From assembly GCF_002192695.1 (NCBI RefSeq), contig NZ_MTLG01000075.1:403604-467603 (forward strand): DNA of 64,000 bases, read 5' to 3'. Below are positions 25,767 to 34,193 of the stretch, piece by piece. A program made the position numbers and the translations under genes. The DNA is from Achromobacter xylosoxidans (GTDB lineage Bacteria > Pseudomonadota > Gammaproteobacteria > Burkholderiales > Burkholderiaceae_B). The notes under the pieces are model-generated. The model searched no databases. It worked only from the letters and a program-made list of their open reading frames with translations, and was not told the origin of the DNA. Position 1 is the stretch's first letter; each line of letters starts with the position of its first letter.

Positions 25767-26444
25767 TCAGGCGCCGTTGACCATCCGCCCCGCCGCCAGC
25801 ACCAGCTGACGCCCGCAACGGGCGGCCAGCTGCGGATCGTGGGTCACCAGCACCAGCGTGGTGCCGTGCTCGCGGTGCAGGTCGAACATCAGGTCGATGA
25901 CCGTCACGCCCGTGGCGGCATCCAGGCTTCCGGTGGGTTCATCCGCGAACAGCAGGTCGGGCTGCACCACGAAGGCGCGCGCCAGCGACACGCGCTGCTG
26001 TTCGCCGCCCGACAGGGTGCGCGGGTAATGATGCAGGCGCTTGCCCAGCCCCACCCGCTCCAGCATGGCCTGCGCAGCGTCGCGGGCGGATTGTCCGGCC
26101 AGCTCCAGCGGCAGCATCACGTTTTCCAGCGCCGTCAGGTTGGGCAGCAGCTGGAATGACTGGAACACGAAACCTACATGATTGGCCCGCAAACGCGCGC
26201 GGCCGTCCTCGTCCAGCGAGAACAGGTCCTGTCCCGCCAGGCGCACGCTGCCCGCGCTGGGAACATCCAGGCCGGCCAGCAGTCCCAACAAGGTGGACTT
26301 GCCCGACCCCGAACTGCCGGTGATGGCCACGGCGCTGCCCGCCTCGACCGTAAAATCTATACCTTCCAGGATGGAGAGCGTGCCGCCGGCATCGGCCACC
26401 TGCTTGCCCAGCCCTTTCACCTCGATCGAATTCTTGTTATCCAT
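25767..26444 (-). CDS. ybbA: ABC transporter ATPase YbbA
   Basis: LolD/MacB-type ATPase of 225 residues: Walker A GSSGSGKST, signature LSGGEQQRVSLARA, Walker B LLFADEPTGSLD, H-loop VTHDPQ. As in E. coli, ybbA is divergent from tesA. The ATG at 26444 shares two bases with the ATG of tesA (26443). A frame continues 16 codons upstream into tesA but MDNKNSIEVKGL matches the family start. The partner permease (YbbP) is not in the window. Confidence 0.92.
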   Translation of the reverse strand: MDNKNSIEVKGLGKQVADAGGTLSILEGIDFTVEAGSAVAITGSSGSGKSTLLGLLAGLDVPSAGSVRLAGQDLFSLDEDGRARLRANHVGFVFQSFQLLPNLTALENVMLPLELAGQSARDAAQAMLERVGLGKRLHHYPRTLSGGEQQRVSLARAFVVQPDLLFADEPTGSLDAATGVTVIDLMFDLHREHGTTLVLVTHDPQLAARCGRQLVLAAGRMVNGA

Positions 26445-27090
26445 GCGCCTATTTTCCCGTCTGCTACTCATGACCGCCATGGCCACCGCCATTGTGGCGC
26501 CCGCCCACGCTCAGACCGCCGCCGCGGCCCAGGGTTCCGCCCCGCGCACGGTGCTGGTTCTGGGCGACAGCCTGTCCGCCGAATACGGCATCAAGCGCGG
26601 CACCGGCTGGGTGCCGCTGCTTTCGGCCCGCGTAGCGGAACAATACCCCAAGTACCAGGTGGTCAACGCCAGCATCAGCGGCGACACCACCAGCGGCGGC
26701 GTGGCCCGCCTGCCCGCCCTGCTGCGCCAACACGCGCCCGCCGTGGTGGTGCTGGAGCTGGGCTCGAATGACGCGCTGCGCGGTTTGCCCCTGAACATGA
26801 CCGAGCAAAACCTGCGCACCATGGCCCAGGCCGCCCGCAAGGCCGACGCGCAGGTCCTGATCGTCGGCATGCAGATTCCGCCCAATTACGGCCGGGATTA
26901 CACCCAGCGCTTCGCCCAGGTCTTCCCCACCGTCGCCAAAGACGAAAACGCCCGGCTCGTGCCCTTCCTGATGGAAGGTATCGCAACGAACCGGGCGATG
27001 TTCCAGGCTGACGGCATCCATCCGAACGAGGATGCCCAGCCCCTACTGCTGGACAACGTGTGGCCGACGCTGCGGCCACTGTTGAACTGA
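26443..27090 (+). CDS. tesA: Periplasmic arylesterase/acyl-CoA thioesterase TesA (SGNH hydrolase)
   Basis: SGNH/GDSL hydrolase of 215 residues with signal peptide (MRLFSRLLLMTAM, cleavage near AHAQ, residue 24). Block I GDSLSAEYG holds Ser43, block II NASISGDTTSG the oxyanion Gly, block III ELGSNDALRG the Asn, and block V DGIHPN the Asp and His. ATG at 26443 has no clear Shine-Dalgarno and overlaps the ybbA start; in-frame ATGs at 26470 and 26479 would shorten the signal peptide. Convergent with ppiD, 25 bp away. Confidence 0.93.
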   Translation: MRLFSRLLLMTAMATAIVAPAHAQTAAAAQGSAPRTVLVLGDSLSAEYGIKRGTGWVPLLSARVAEQYPKYQVVNASISGDTTSGGVARLPALLRQHAPAVVVLELGSNDALRGLPLNMTEQNLRTMAQAARKADAQVLIVGMQIPPNYGRDYTQRFAQVFPTVAKDENARLVPFLMEGIATNRAMFQADGIHPNEDAQPLLLDNVWPTLRPLLN

Positions 27091-27115
27091 CTCTGTGAGC
27101 TGTGAGTCTGGCTGA

Positions 27116-29077
27116 TCAGCCGGCCGCCGGCTGATCGCCGCGGATGACCGCGGCGGCGGCGGGCAGCACCTGCACCTTGTACTCTTCGCGCAGCATGCGC
27201 AGCACGGCTTCGTTTTCGGCCTGGCCCCAGGCGCCCGACACCTGCTGCGCCAGGCGTTCCTTGTCGGCCGGGTCGACCGTGCCGGCCTCGACCTTCTCCA
27301 GGCGCGCCAGCGTGTAGTCCGAACCCGACTGCACGCCTGCGTAGGCCGGCAGCGTGGTGGCGGGCAGGCGCATGACGGCGTCCAGCACCGAACGCGGCAG
27401 CTCCTTGGGATCCTGGCGCGACACGACCACCGGCGCGCCGAAGCCTTCCGGCGCGGCCGCGGGGTTAGCGCGGTCGGCGGCCAGCGCGGCCTCGCCGGCC
27501 TGCTTGGCGGCTTCGGCCGAACGCTCGTCCAGCAGCTTGGCGCGGATGGTGTCCGAAACCTTGTCCAGCGGCGGCACGTGGGCCGGCTCAACCGCGCCGA
27601 CGCGCAGGGCCAGCATGGTGTCGGGCGAAAGCTCGATCACGCCGGAGTTCTGCTTTTCACGCAGCACGTCGGGCGAGAACAGCACCTGGCGCACGCGCGG
27701 ATTGTCCAGCAGCGCGGCGTCGGGGCTGGCGGCCGCCGAGCCCGGGCCGGCCTTGTCGGCGGACAGCAGGCCTTCGCGGGTCACGCCGGCGGCGGTGCGC
27801 AGCTTCAGGCCGACGGTGTCGGCGGCGGGCTGCAGGCTGTCGCGCTGGTCATAGACCTGCTTGTTCAACTGGCTGGCCATTTCCGAGAAACGCACGGCGG
27901 CGAGCTGCTTGCGGACTTCGGCGGTGATCTGGTCCTTGACCTCGGCCAGCGGCTTGATGGCGGCGGGCTGGATCTCGGTGACCTTGACCACGTGCAGGCC
28001 GGACGGGGTTTCGATCACGCCGGACACCTGGTCCTTGGCCTGGCCGAAAATCGCCTTTTCCAGCGGACCGGTCAGCATGCCCGGAGCCAGCCAGCCCAGA
28101 TCGCCGCCATTGGAGGCGGAACCCGCGTCCTGCGAGTTCTTGCGCGCCAGTTCGGCGAACTGCGCCGGATCGGCGGCGGCCTGCTTGGCGAGGTCCTCGG
28201 CCTTGGCGCGCGCGGCCTTGCGGGCGTCTTCCGACGCGCCGGGGGCCAGGTTGATCATGATGTGGCTGGCGCGGCGGCGTTCGGGTTGGCCGAAGCGGTT
28301 CTTGTTCTGCTCGTAGTAGGACGCCAGGTCCTCGTCCTTGACCTGCACGCCTTGCGTGGCGGCGGCCTCGTCCAGCACCAGGTACTGGACCTGGACCTGT
28401 TCGGGAATCTGCAGCTGCTGCTTATTGGCGTCGTACCAGGCCTGGATGTCGGCCGGAGTGACGGTGACTTGCGAGCGGTAATCGGCGGCGGCGAAGCGGC
28501 GCAGTTGCACCGTGCGCTGCTGCGTCAATGCCGTTTCCAGCGACGCCACGACTTCGCTGGGCGCGCGGGCCGACTGGCCGACGGGCTCCAGCACGCGCGC
28601 GACGGCGAGGTCGCGGCGCAGGCCGGCTTCGAACGAGGTCGGCGACATGCCTTGCGCGGCCAGCACCTGGCGGTAGCGCTCGGGCGAGAAGCGGCCGTTG
28701 TCCTGGACTTCAGGAATCGCGGCGATGGTGTTGCGCAGCGTTTCGTCGGACACCGAGAAGCGGTTATCGACGGCGACGTTGGCCAGCAGGCGCTGATTGA
28801 TCAGCTGATTGAGCAGGCCTTCGCGCAGCGCCGGCGTGTCGATGACGGCCGGATCGAACTGCGCGCCCAGACGCTGGCGGAACTGCTCCAGCTGGTTGCG
28901 GTGCGCCTGGTCGAACTCGGCCCGCGACACGGGCTGACCATTGACCGTGGCCAATTCAGGCTCGGCGCGCATGAAGCTGTCATAGCCTTGAATACCGACC
29001 AGGAAGAAGGACGGCACAATCAGAAGCAGCAGGATGAACTGCATCCAGCGCCGATGGCTGCGAATAAATTCGAACAT
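27116..29077 (-). CDS. ppiD: Inner-membrane periplasmic folding factor PpiD (parvulin-type PPIase)
   Basis: 653 residues. A single N-terminal membrane anchor (RRWMQFILLLLIVPSFFLVG, about residues 9-28) holds a periplasmic body with a SurA-N-like domain (about 35-160) and one parvulin domain (about 270-370; RRASHIMINLAP, GGDLGWLAPGML, ETPSGLHVVKV). It assists folding of outer-membrane and secreted proteins next to the Sec translocon. ATG at 29077 follows AGGGA; the frame upstream has no homology. A minus-strand hairpin with a T run lies only 55 bp upstream. Confidence 0.95.
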   Translation of the reverse strand: MFEFIRSHRRWMQFILLLLIVPSFFLVGIQGYDSFMRAEPELATVNGQPVSRAEFDQAHRNQLEQFRQRLGAQFDPAVIDTPALREGLLNQLINQRLLANVAVDNRFSVSDETLRNTIAAIPEVQDNGRFSPERYRQVLAAQGMSPTSFEAGLRRDLAVARVLEPVGQSARAPSEVVASLETALTQQRTVQLRRFAAADYRSQVTVTPADIQAWYDANKQQLQIPEQVQVQYLVLDEAAATQGVQVKDEDLASYYEQNKNRFGQPERRRASHIMINLAPGASEDARKAARAKAEDLAKQAAADPAQFAELARKNSQDAGSASNGGDLGWLAPGMLTGPLEKAIFGQAKDQVSGVIETPSGLHVVKVTEIQPAAIKPLAEVKDQITAEVRKQLAAVRFSEMASQLNKQVYDQRDSLQPAADTVGLKLRTAAGVTREGLLSADKAGPGSAAASPDAALLDNPRVRQVLFSPDVLREKQNSGVIELSPDTMLALRVGAVEPAHVPPLDKVSDTIRAKLLDERSAEAAKQAGEAALAADRANPAAAPEGFGAPVVVSRQDPKELPRSVLDAVMRLPATTLPAYAGVQSGSDYTLARLEKVEAGTVDPADKERLAQQVSGAWGQAENEAVLRMLREEYKVQVLPAAAAVIRGDQPAAG

Positions 29078-29420
29078 GGAATCCCTGTTGCCGCACCCCA
29101 GGCGCACGCCCGAAGCCGCAAGAAAACGCATAAAAAAAGGCGAACCAGATTCGCCCTGTTCCCATACCGGTCAATACCGGATCAGCGGGCGGATTTTACC
29201 ATTTCTCATTCGCCGCGCAGACCAGGAATCTTCCGAATGCCGTCCGGGCCCGCCCCTCGACTGCGGCGACACGAAATCGGGGACCGAGTCAACCCGGGGA
29301 ACCACCATTTCCAGGCCCTTGCGGCCCCCGTATCGTGGCCTGTCAGGGTAAGCCCGCATTACCCCGACGCCGCCCCGCATGGATGCGGCCCCTTCCACGC
29401 ACGCTCAGAGGTAAACACTG
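29078..29420. other. 343-bp intergenic region, ppiD/M20 divergent promoters
   Basis: Besides the hairpin at 29132-29155 I see a direct repeat TACCGG TCAA TACCGG (29165-29180) and a GC-rich stretch to the M20 start, which has GAGG about 8 bp upstream. No tRNA, small RNA or coding region could be supported. Confidence 0.5.
29132..29155 (-). terminator. Rho-independent-type hairpin just upstream of ppiD
   Basis: On the minus strand GGCGAA, a 5-nt loop and TTCGCC are followed by seven T. It points at ppiD, whose ATG is 55 bp beyond. No minus-strand gene lies upstream in the window until 32546, so it is either an attenuator in the ppiD leader or the end of an unseen short transcript. Confidence 0.7.
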
Positions 29421-30713
29421 ATGCCGTTCACATCTTCCCGCCTGCAACTCCTGCGCACCTGCATCGCCCTGGCCTTCGTCGCCGGCGCCCCCGCCGCGCT
29501 GGCCGCGCCCGTCGTCGCCGTCCACCAAGCCGCCCAAGCCCAGCAGCAAGGCATGCTGGACACCATGCGCGACCTGGTCGGCATCGAGTCGGGCAGCAAG
29601 GACGTCGAAGGCGTGGAGCGCATCGCCGTCCTGATCCGCGACCGGCTCAAGGCGCTGGGCGGAACGGTAGAGATCATCCAGCCCACCGATGTGTTCCGCC
29701 TGGACGATACGCCGGAGAAGGTCGGCCCCATGGTCCATGCCGAATTCAAGGGCCGGGGCCAGAAGAAGATCATGCTGATCGCCCACATGGACACGGTCTA
29801 CCGCAACGGCATGCTCAAGGACCAGCCCTTCCGCATCGACGGCGACAAGGCCTATGGCCTGGGCATCGCCGACGACAAGCATGGCGTGGCCGCCATCATC
29901 CATACCCTGACCCTGCTGCAGAAGCTGGGATTCGAGGACTACGGCACCATTACCGTGCTGATCAACGGCGACGAAGAGATCAGTTCGCCCGGCGCGCGCA
30001 GCACCATCACCCGCATGGGCGCCGACCAGGACGCGGTGTTCTCGTTCGAAGGCGGCGGCGCGGAAGCCCGCCTGACGCTGGCCACCAGCGGCATCGGCGC
30101 GGCCTACCTGACCGTGCAGGGCAAGACCTCGCACGCGGGCGCGCGCCCCGAAGGCGGCATCAACGCCCTGTATGAGTTGGCCCACCAACTGCTGCAGCTG
30201 GACAAGCTGTCCAAGCCCGAGGAAGGCCTGAAGCTGAACTGGACCGTGGCCCAGGCCGGCACCAACCGCAACGTCATCCCCGGCCAGGCCACCGCCCAGG
30301 CCGACGCCCGCGCGCTGCGCGTCTCCGACTTCGATGCGCTGTCGCGCACCCTGGAAGAGCGCGTGCAGAAGAAGCTCTTGCCCGAATCCAAGGTCAGCGT
30401 GAAGTTCGAGGTGCGCCGCCCGCCCTTGGAAGCCACGCCGGCCTCGCGCGCCCTGGCCCAGCACGGCGTGCAGATCTACAAGGAACTGGACCTGCCCATG
30501 AAGGTCGTGGACCGCGCCAGCGGCGGCGGCACCGATGCCGCCTTTGCCGCGCTCAAGGCGCGCGGCCCGGTGATCGAAGGCATGGGCCTGAGCGGCTTCG
30601 GCGCGCATTCCAACGACGCCGAGTACATCCAGATCAACAGCATCGTGCCGCGCCTGTACCTGGCGGCGCGGATGATCATGGACGTGTCGCAGGACAAGGC
30701 GCCCATGAAATAG
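29421..30713 (+). CDS. M20-family metallopeptidase, glutamate carboxypeptidase (CPG2-like), exported
   Basis: 430 residues with a signal peptide (cleavage near ALA-AP, residue 29). Zinc-site blocks of the M20 family are complete: AHMDTVYRNG (His near 120), GIADDKHGV (bridging Asp near 153), NGDEEISSPGA (catalytic Glu near 187) and a C-terminal GFGAHSNDAEY (His near 400). The dimerisation domain lies in between (GKTSHAGARPEGGINAL). It probably hydrolyses C-terminal glutamate or acyl-amino-acid bonds in the periplasm. A strong GC hairpin follows the stop. Confidence 0.9.
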   Translation: MPFTSSRLQLLRTCIALAFVAGAPAALAAPVVAVHQAAQAQQQGMLDTMRDLVGIESGSKDVEGVERIAVLIRDRLKALGGTVEIIQPTDVFRLDDTPEKVGPMVHAEFKGRGQKKIMLIAHMDTVYRNGMLKDQPFRIDGDKAYGLGIADDKHGVAAIIHTLTLLQKLGFEDYGTITVLINGDEEISSPGARSTITRMGADQDAVFSFEGGGAEARLTLATSGIGAAYLTVQGKTSHAGARPEGGINALYELAHQLLQLDKLSKPEEGLKLNWTVAQAGTNRNVIPGQATAQADARALRVSDFDALSRTLEERVQKKLLPESKVSVKFEVRRPPLEATPASRALAQHGVQIYKELDLPMKVVDRASGGGTDAAFAALKARGPVIEGMGLSGFGAHSNDAEYIQINSIVPRLYLAARMIMDVSQDKAPMK

Positions 30714-30721
30714 GCCCATGG

Positions 30722-30755
30722 GCCTGCCGCGGCGTTCTCGCGCGCCGCGGCAGGC
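30722..30755. terminator. 13-bp stem hairpin after the M20 peptidase gene
   Basis: GCCTGCCGCGGCG (30722-30734) pairs perfectly with CGCCGCGGCAGGC (30743-30755). There is no T run. It separates the peptidase gene from ugpQ. Confidence 0.55.
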
Positions 30756-30821
30756 GCGGAACCGGCGTGCAGAAGGAGTATCCTTGCAACCCTGACCAAA
30801 AGAACCCGAAGCAACACCCAA

Positions 30822-31571
30822 ATGAGCGTAAAACTCCCCTCCTGGCCTTACTCCCGTTACATCGCGCATCGCGGCGGCGGCCGTCTGGCCCCGGAGAACA
30901 CCCTGGCCGCCATGCGCGTGGGCGCCGAGCACGGCTTCACGATGTTCGAATACGACGTCAAGCTGAGCAGCGACAACGTGCTGGTGCTGATGCACGACGA
31001 CGACGTGGACCGCACCTCCAACGGCCGCGGACCCGCCGCTGCCAAAACCTATTCCGAGCTTGCCCAGCTGGATTTCGGCAGCTGGCATTCGGCCGCCTAC
31101 GCCGGCGAGCCCCTGCCCACCTTCGCCGCCGTCGCCCGCTACACGGTGGCCAACGGCATTGCCAGCAATGTCGAGATCAAGCCCTGCCCGGGCCGCGAGG
31201 CCGAGACCGGCCGCGCCGTGGCGCTGGCTGCGCGCCAGCTGTGGCAAGGCGCGGCCGAAGCCCCGCTCCTGTCCTCGTTCGCGGAAGAAGCGCTGCAGGC
31301 CGCGCTGGAAACCGCCCCCGAATTGCCGCGCGCACTGCTGGTGGAGAAGGTGCCCGCCGACTGGCGCGAACGCCTGGCCAAGTACGAGTGCGTGGCCCTG
31401 AACATCAATCAGAAGGACGCCACCCCTGAGCTGATCGATGCCGTGCATGCCGTCGGCTATCGCATCGCCGCCTGGACCGTCAACGACCCGGAGCGCGCCC
31501 GCCTGCTGCTCGACTGGGGCATCGACGGCATTTTCACCGACGAGCTGGCCGCGATCCGGCCGGCCGCCTAA
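30822..31571 (+). CDS. ugpQ: Glycerophosphodiester phosphodiesterase (UgpQ type)
   Basis: Cytoplasmic enzyme cleaving glycerophosphodiesters to glycerol-3-phosphate and an alcohol. 249 residues, a GDPD TIM barrel: IAHRGGGRLAPENT (His15 region), FEYDVKLSSD (Glu/Asp metal ligands) and MHDDDVDRTSNG (second catalytic His). The C-terminus AWTVNDPERARLLLDWGIDGIFTDE is family-typical. No signal peptide, unlike GlpQ. It ends 12 bp before rlmJ, so the two are probably co-transcribed. Confidence 0.94.
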   Translation: MSVKLPSWPYSRYIAHRGGGRLAPENTLAAMRVGAEHGFTMFEYDVKLSSDNVLVLMHDDDVDRTSNGRGPAAAKTYSELAQLDFGSWHSAAYAGEPLPTFAAVARYTVANGIASNVEIKPCPGREAETGRAVALAARQLWQGAAEAPLLSSFAEEALQAALETAPELPRALLVEKVPADWRERLAKYECVALNINQKDATPELIDAVHAVGYRIAAWTVNDPERARLLLDWGIDGIFTDELAAIRPAA

Positions 31572-31583
31572 GGCAGGACGCCC

Positions 31584-32474
31584 GTGTTCAGTTACCGCCA
31601 CGCCTTCCACGCCGGCAACCACGCCGACGTGCTCAAGCACGCCATCCTGATCCACACGCTGGATTACTTCAATAAAAAGGACGCGCCCTACTGGGTCGTC
31701 GACACCCACGCCGGCGCCGGGCTCTACAGCCTGGATAGCGATTGGGCCGCCAAGACCTCCGAGTTCGCCGACGGCATCGGCCGCCTGTGGGAAGCCAAGG
31801 ACCTGCCGCCCATCCTGGCCGAGTACGTCGCCCGGATCCGCGGCTACAACACCAACGGCCGCCTCAAGCGCTATCCCGGCTCGCCGTGGCTGGCGCTGGA
31901 CGCGCTGCGTCCGTCGGACCGGCTGCGCCTGTTCGAGATGCACCCGACCGAAATCGATACGCTGGTTGCCAACCTGGAACACCAGGGCCGCGCCGCGCAG
32001 CGCCAGACCACCATCTACGGCGACGACGGTTTCGAGGGCGTCAAGGCGCTGCTGCCGCCGCCCACGCGCCGCGGCATGGTGCTGATCGATCCTTCATACG
32101 AAGACAAGAACGACTACCGCCGCACCTTCGTCACCATCAAGGAATGCATCAAGCGCTTCGCCACCGGCACCTATGCCGTCTGGTATCCGCTGGTGCAGCG
32201 CCGCGAAGCCGGCGAAATGGCCCGCCACCTGGAGAACCTCAAGGTCAAAAGCTGGCTGCACGCCACGCTGACCGTCAAGAAGGCGACCATCGACGGCTAC
32301 GGCCTGCACGGCAGCGGCATGTTCCTGATCAATCCGCCCTGGACGCTGCATGACGCCCTGAAGCAGGCCATGCCTTATCTGGCGCGCACGCTGGGCCAGG
32401 ACGAGCGGGCCGGCTTCACGCTGCAGTTCCGCGAGAATCCGTTCCCGGTGCCGAAGAAGCAGTCGGACGATTGA
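31584..32474 (+). CDS. rlmJ: 23S rRNA (adenine2030-N6)-methyltransferase RlmJ
   Basis: 296 residues. The N-terminal FSYRHAFHAGNHADVLKH is the RlmJ signature, DTHAGAGLY the SAM-binding motif I, and LIDPSYEDKNDY the DPPY-like catalytic motif IV (here DPSY). The start is GTG at 31584 with AGGCAGGA upstream. Followed by a strong bidirectional terminator. Confidence 0.96.
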   Translation: MFSYRHAFHAGNHADVLKHAILIHTLDYFNKKDAPYWVVDTHAGAGLYSLDSDWAAKTSEFADGIGRLWEAKDLPPILAEYVARIRGYNTNGRLKRYPGSPWLALDALRPSDRLRLFEMHPTEIDTLVANLEHQGRAAQRQTTIYGDDGFEGVKALLPPPTRRGMVLIDPSYEDKNDYRRTFVTIKECIKRFATGTYAVWYPLVQRREAGEMARHLENLKVKSWLHATLTVKKATIDGYGLHGSGMFLINPPWTLHDALKQAMPYLARTLGQDERAGFTLQFRENPFPVPKKQSDD

Positions 32475-32489
32475 TCCGATACGAAAAGC

Positions 32490-32519
32490 AAAAAGGCCAC
32501 GATGTTTCGTGGCCTTTTT
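32490..32519. terminator. Bidirectional terminator between rlmJ and the Lpd-like gene
   Basis: GGCCACGA (32495-32502) pairs with TCGTGGCC (32507-32514) around TGTT, flanked by AAAAA on the left and TTTTT on the right. Either strand yields a classic intrinsic terminator, which fits the two convergent genes. Confidence 0.93.
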
Positions 32520-32545
32520 GCTGGATTCGCGCATAGCGCTGGTGT

Positions 32546-33982
32546 TCAAGCCAGTTCATTCTCCGGCTCTTCGCGCCGCAGCGCTTCCTGCGCCCGGGCC
32601 AGCTTGGCCGCCGCGTCGCGCAGCGCGGTGCGCAGGCCTTCCTCGATCACGGGGTGATAGAACGGCATTTCCAGCATGCGCGCCACGGTCAGCTGCTGCT
32701 GCACGGCCCAGGCCAGCAGGTGGCCGATGTGCTCGGCGCTGGGGCCGACCATTTCGGCGCCCAGGAAGCGGCCCGTCTCGATATCGGCATAGACGTGCAG
32801 CATGCCGCGGTTCTTCAGCATGACGCGCGAGCGGCCCTGGTCGCTGAAGTCCACTTCGCCGGTCACGAAGGTGCCTGGGACCAGCCGCGCATGGCCCTGC
32901 CCCGCCATGGCGATCTGCGGGTCCGAGAACACCACGGCCAGCGGCGCGCGGCGCAAGCCCTTGCGCACTTCCGGATAGCGGGCCGCATTCTCGCCGGCGA
33001 TGCGGCCTTCGTCGGCGGCTTCGTGCAGCAGCGGCGCGTCGGCGTTGGCGTCGCCCGCGATGAAGATGGGCGCATCGCCCGCCTGCATGGTTTCGCGGTC
33101 GAACAGCGGCACGCCGTGCTTGTCCAGTTGCAGCGAGGTGTTTTCCAGCCCCAGCCCATCCACGTTGGCGCGGCGGCCCGTGGCCACCAGCGCGTAGTCG
33201 AAGCGTTCGGTGCGCTCGGTGTTGTCCAGCGCCACGTAACGCACTTCCACTTCGTCGCCGACGCGGGTCGTTTCGAGCACGCGGGCATCCGGGTCCAGAT
33301 AGAACTCGCGCTGGAAGATCTTGCGCGCCGTGCTGCGCACTTGCGGGTCGCTGATGCCGCCCAGGCTGCCGCTGACGCCGAACACGCGTACCTCCACGCC
33401 CAGGCGCGCCAGCGCCTGGCCCAGTTCCAGCCCGATCACGCCGGGACCGAACACCGCCACGCGGCCAGGCAGATGATCCCAGGCGAACACGTCGTCGTTC
33501 AGCACCAGCCGGTCGCCCAGCGCACGGAACGGCGGCGGCACGGAGGGCCGCGAACCGGTGGCGATCACCACGCGGGACGCATGCACTTCGGTATGCTCGT
33601 CCACCTGCAGCACCGTGTCCGACAGGAAACGCGCATAGCCGCGCAGCTTGTCCTCGGCGGGGATGCTCTCCACGCCTTCCAGCACAAAACCGACGAAGCG
33701 GTCGCGTTCGCGCTTGACGCGGTCCATCACCTCGGCGCCGTCGACGGTGATCTCTCCGCTCACGTGCACGCCGAACGGCTCGGTATGGGCCGCGCCGTGG
33801 GCCGCTTCGGCGGCGGCAATCAGCAGCTTGGACGGCATGCAGCCGACGCGGGCGCAGGTGGTGCCGTAGGGACCGCCTTCGATCAGCAGCGCGCGCTGGC
33901 CCGCGGCCCGGGCGGCGCGGTAGGCGGCCAGGCCGGCCGTGCCGGCGCCGATGACGGCGATATCGGTATGCAGAGTTTTCAT
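32546..33982 (-). CDS. lpdA: Dihydrolipoyl dehydrogenase-like flavoprotein disulphide reductase
   Basis: 478-residue FAD/NAD(P) enzyme. FAD loop GAGTAG (residues 12-17), redox disulphide C43-x4-C48 in TTCARVGCMPSK, NAD loop GPGVIGLELGQALARLG, FAD block FIAGDAN, and a dimer-interface YHPVIEEG in place of the HxHPTxxE found in true lipoamide dehydrogenases. No 2-oxoacid dehydrogenase genes are nearby; the upstream neighbour is a Prx-Grx hybrid on the same strand. A role in supplying reductant for thiol defence is plausible but not shown. Confidence 0.88.
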   Translation of the reverse strand: MKTLHTDIAVIGAGTAGLAAYRAARAAGQRALLIEGGPYGTTCARVGCMPSKLLIAAAEAAHGAAHTEPFGVHVSGEITVDGAEVMDRVKRERDRFVGFVLEGVESIPAEDKLRGYARFLSDTVLQVDEHTEVHASRVVIATGSRPSVPPPFRALGDRLVLNDDVFAWDHLPGRVAVFGPGVIGLELGQALARLGVEVRVFGVSGSLGGISDPQVRSTARKIFQREFYLDPDARVLETTRVGDEVEVRYVALDNTERTERFDYALVATGRRANVDGLGLENTSLQLDKHGVPLFDRETMQAGDAPIFIAGDANADAPLLHEAADEGRIAGENAARYPEVRKGLRRAPLAVVFSDPQIAMAGQGHARLVPGTFVTGEVDFSDQGRSRVMLKNRGMLHVYADIETGRFLGAEMVGPSAEHIGHLLAWAVQQQLTVARMLEMPFYHPVIEEGLRTALRDAAAKLARAQEALRREEPENELA

Positions 33983-34020
33983 GACTGGGTATCCCCCGAT
34001 GTGGCGTGGAGCAGGAATTC

Positions 34021-34042
34021 AAAGGCGGGTTCCGCCTTTTTT
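34021..34042. terminator. Hairpin between the Prx-Grx and Lpd-like genes
   Basis: Perfect 8-bp stem AAAGGCGG (34021-34028) / CCGCCTTT (34032-34039). Six T follow on the plus strand, three on the minus strand. The genes on both sides are on the minus strand, so it could end the prx transcript weakly or lie in the leader of the lpd-like gene. The plus-strand T run has no obvious gene to serve. Confidence 0.55.
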
Positions 34043-34193
34043 CGCACCCTATGGACGTGGGCAGTCCCGCAGCGCCCGCCAGGGGCCGCGCAAAGGTGCG
34101 TAAAAAGGGAAACTCTTGATGGGTGCGGCAGGCGGCGAACCGCCCTGCTGCCCGGCCCCGGGGCGAACCCGGGACCGGTAGCGTCGCAGACGC

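Noticed and set aside
27578..30175. A plus-strand frame of over 860 codons opposite ppiD
   Set aside because: No recognisable domain, no start signal, and ppiD on the other strand is certain.
29343..31982. An open minus-strand frame of nearly 880 codons opposite the M20 peptidase and glycerophosphodiesterase genes
   Set aside because: Composition (Gly, Val, Gln, Arg, His rich, no motif) is that of an antisense shadow of GC-rich coding DNA; the plus strand encodes recognisable enzymes.
32546..33982. Mercuric reductase (MerA)
   Set aside because: No N-terminal HMA domain, no C-terminal vicinal Cys pair and no mer genes nearby, so a general Lpd-like reductase fits better.
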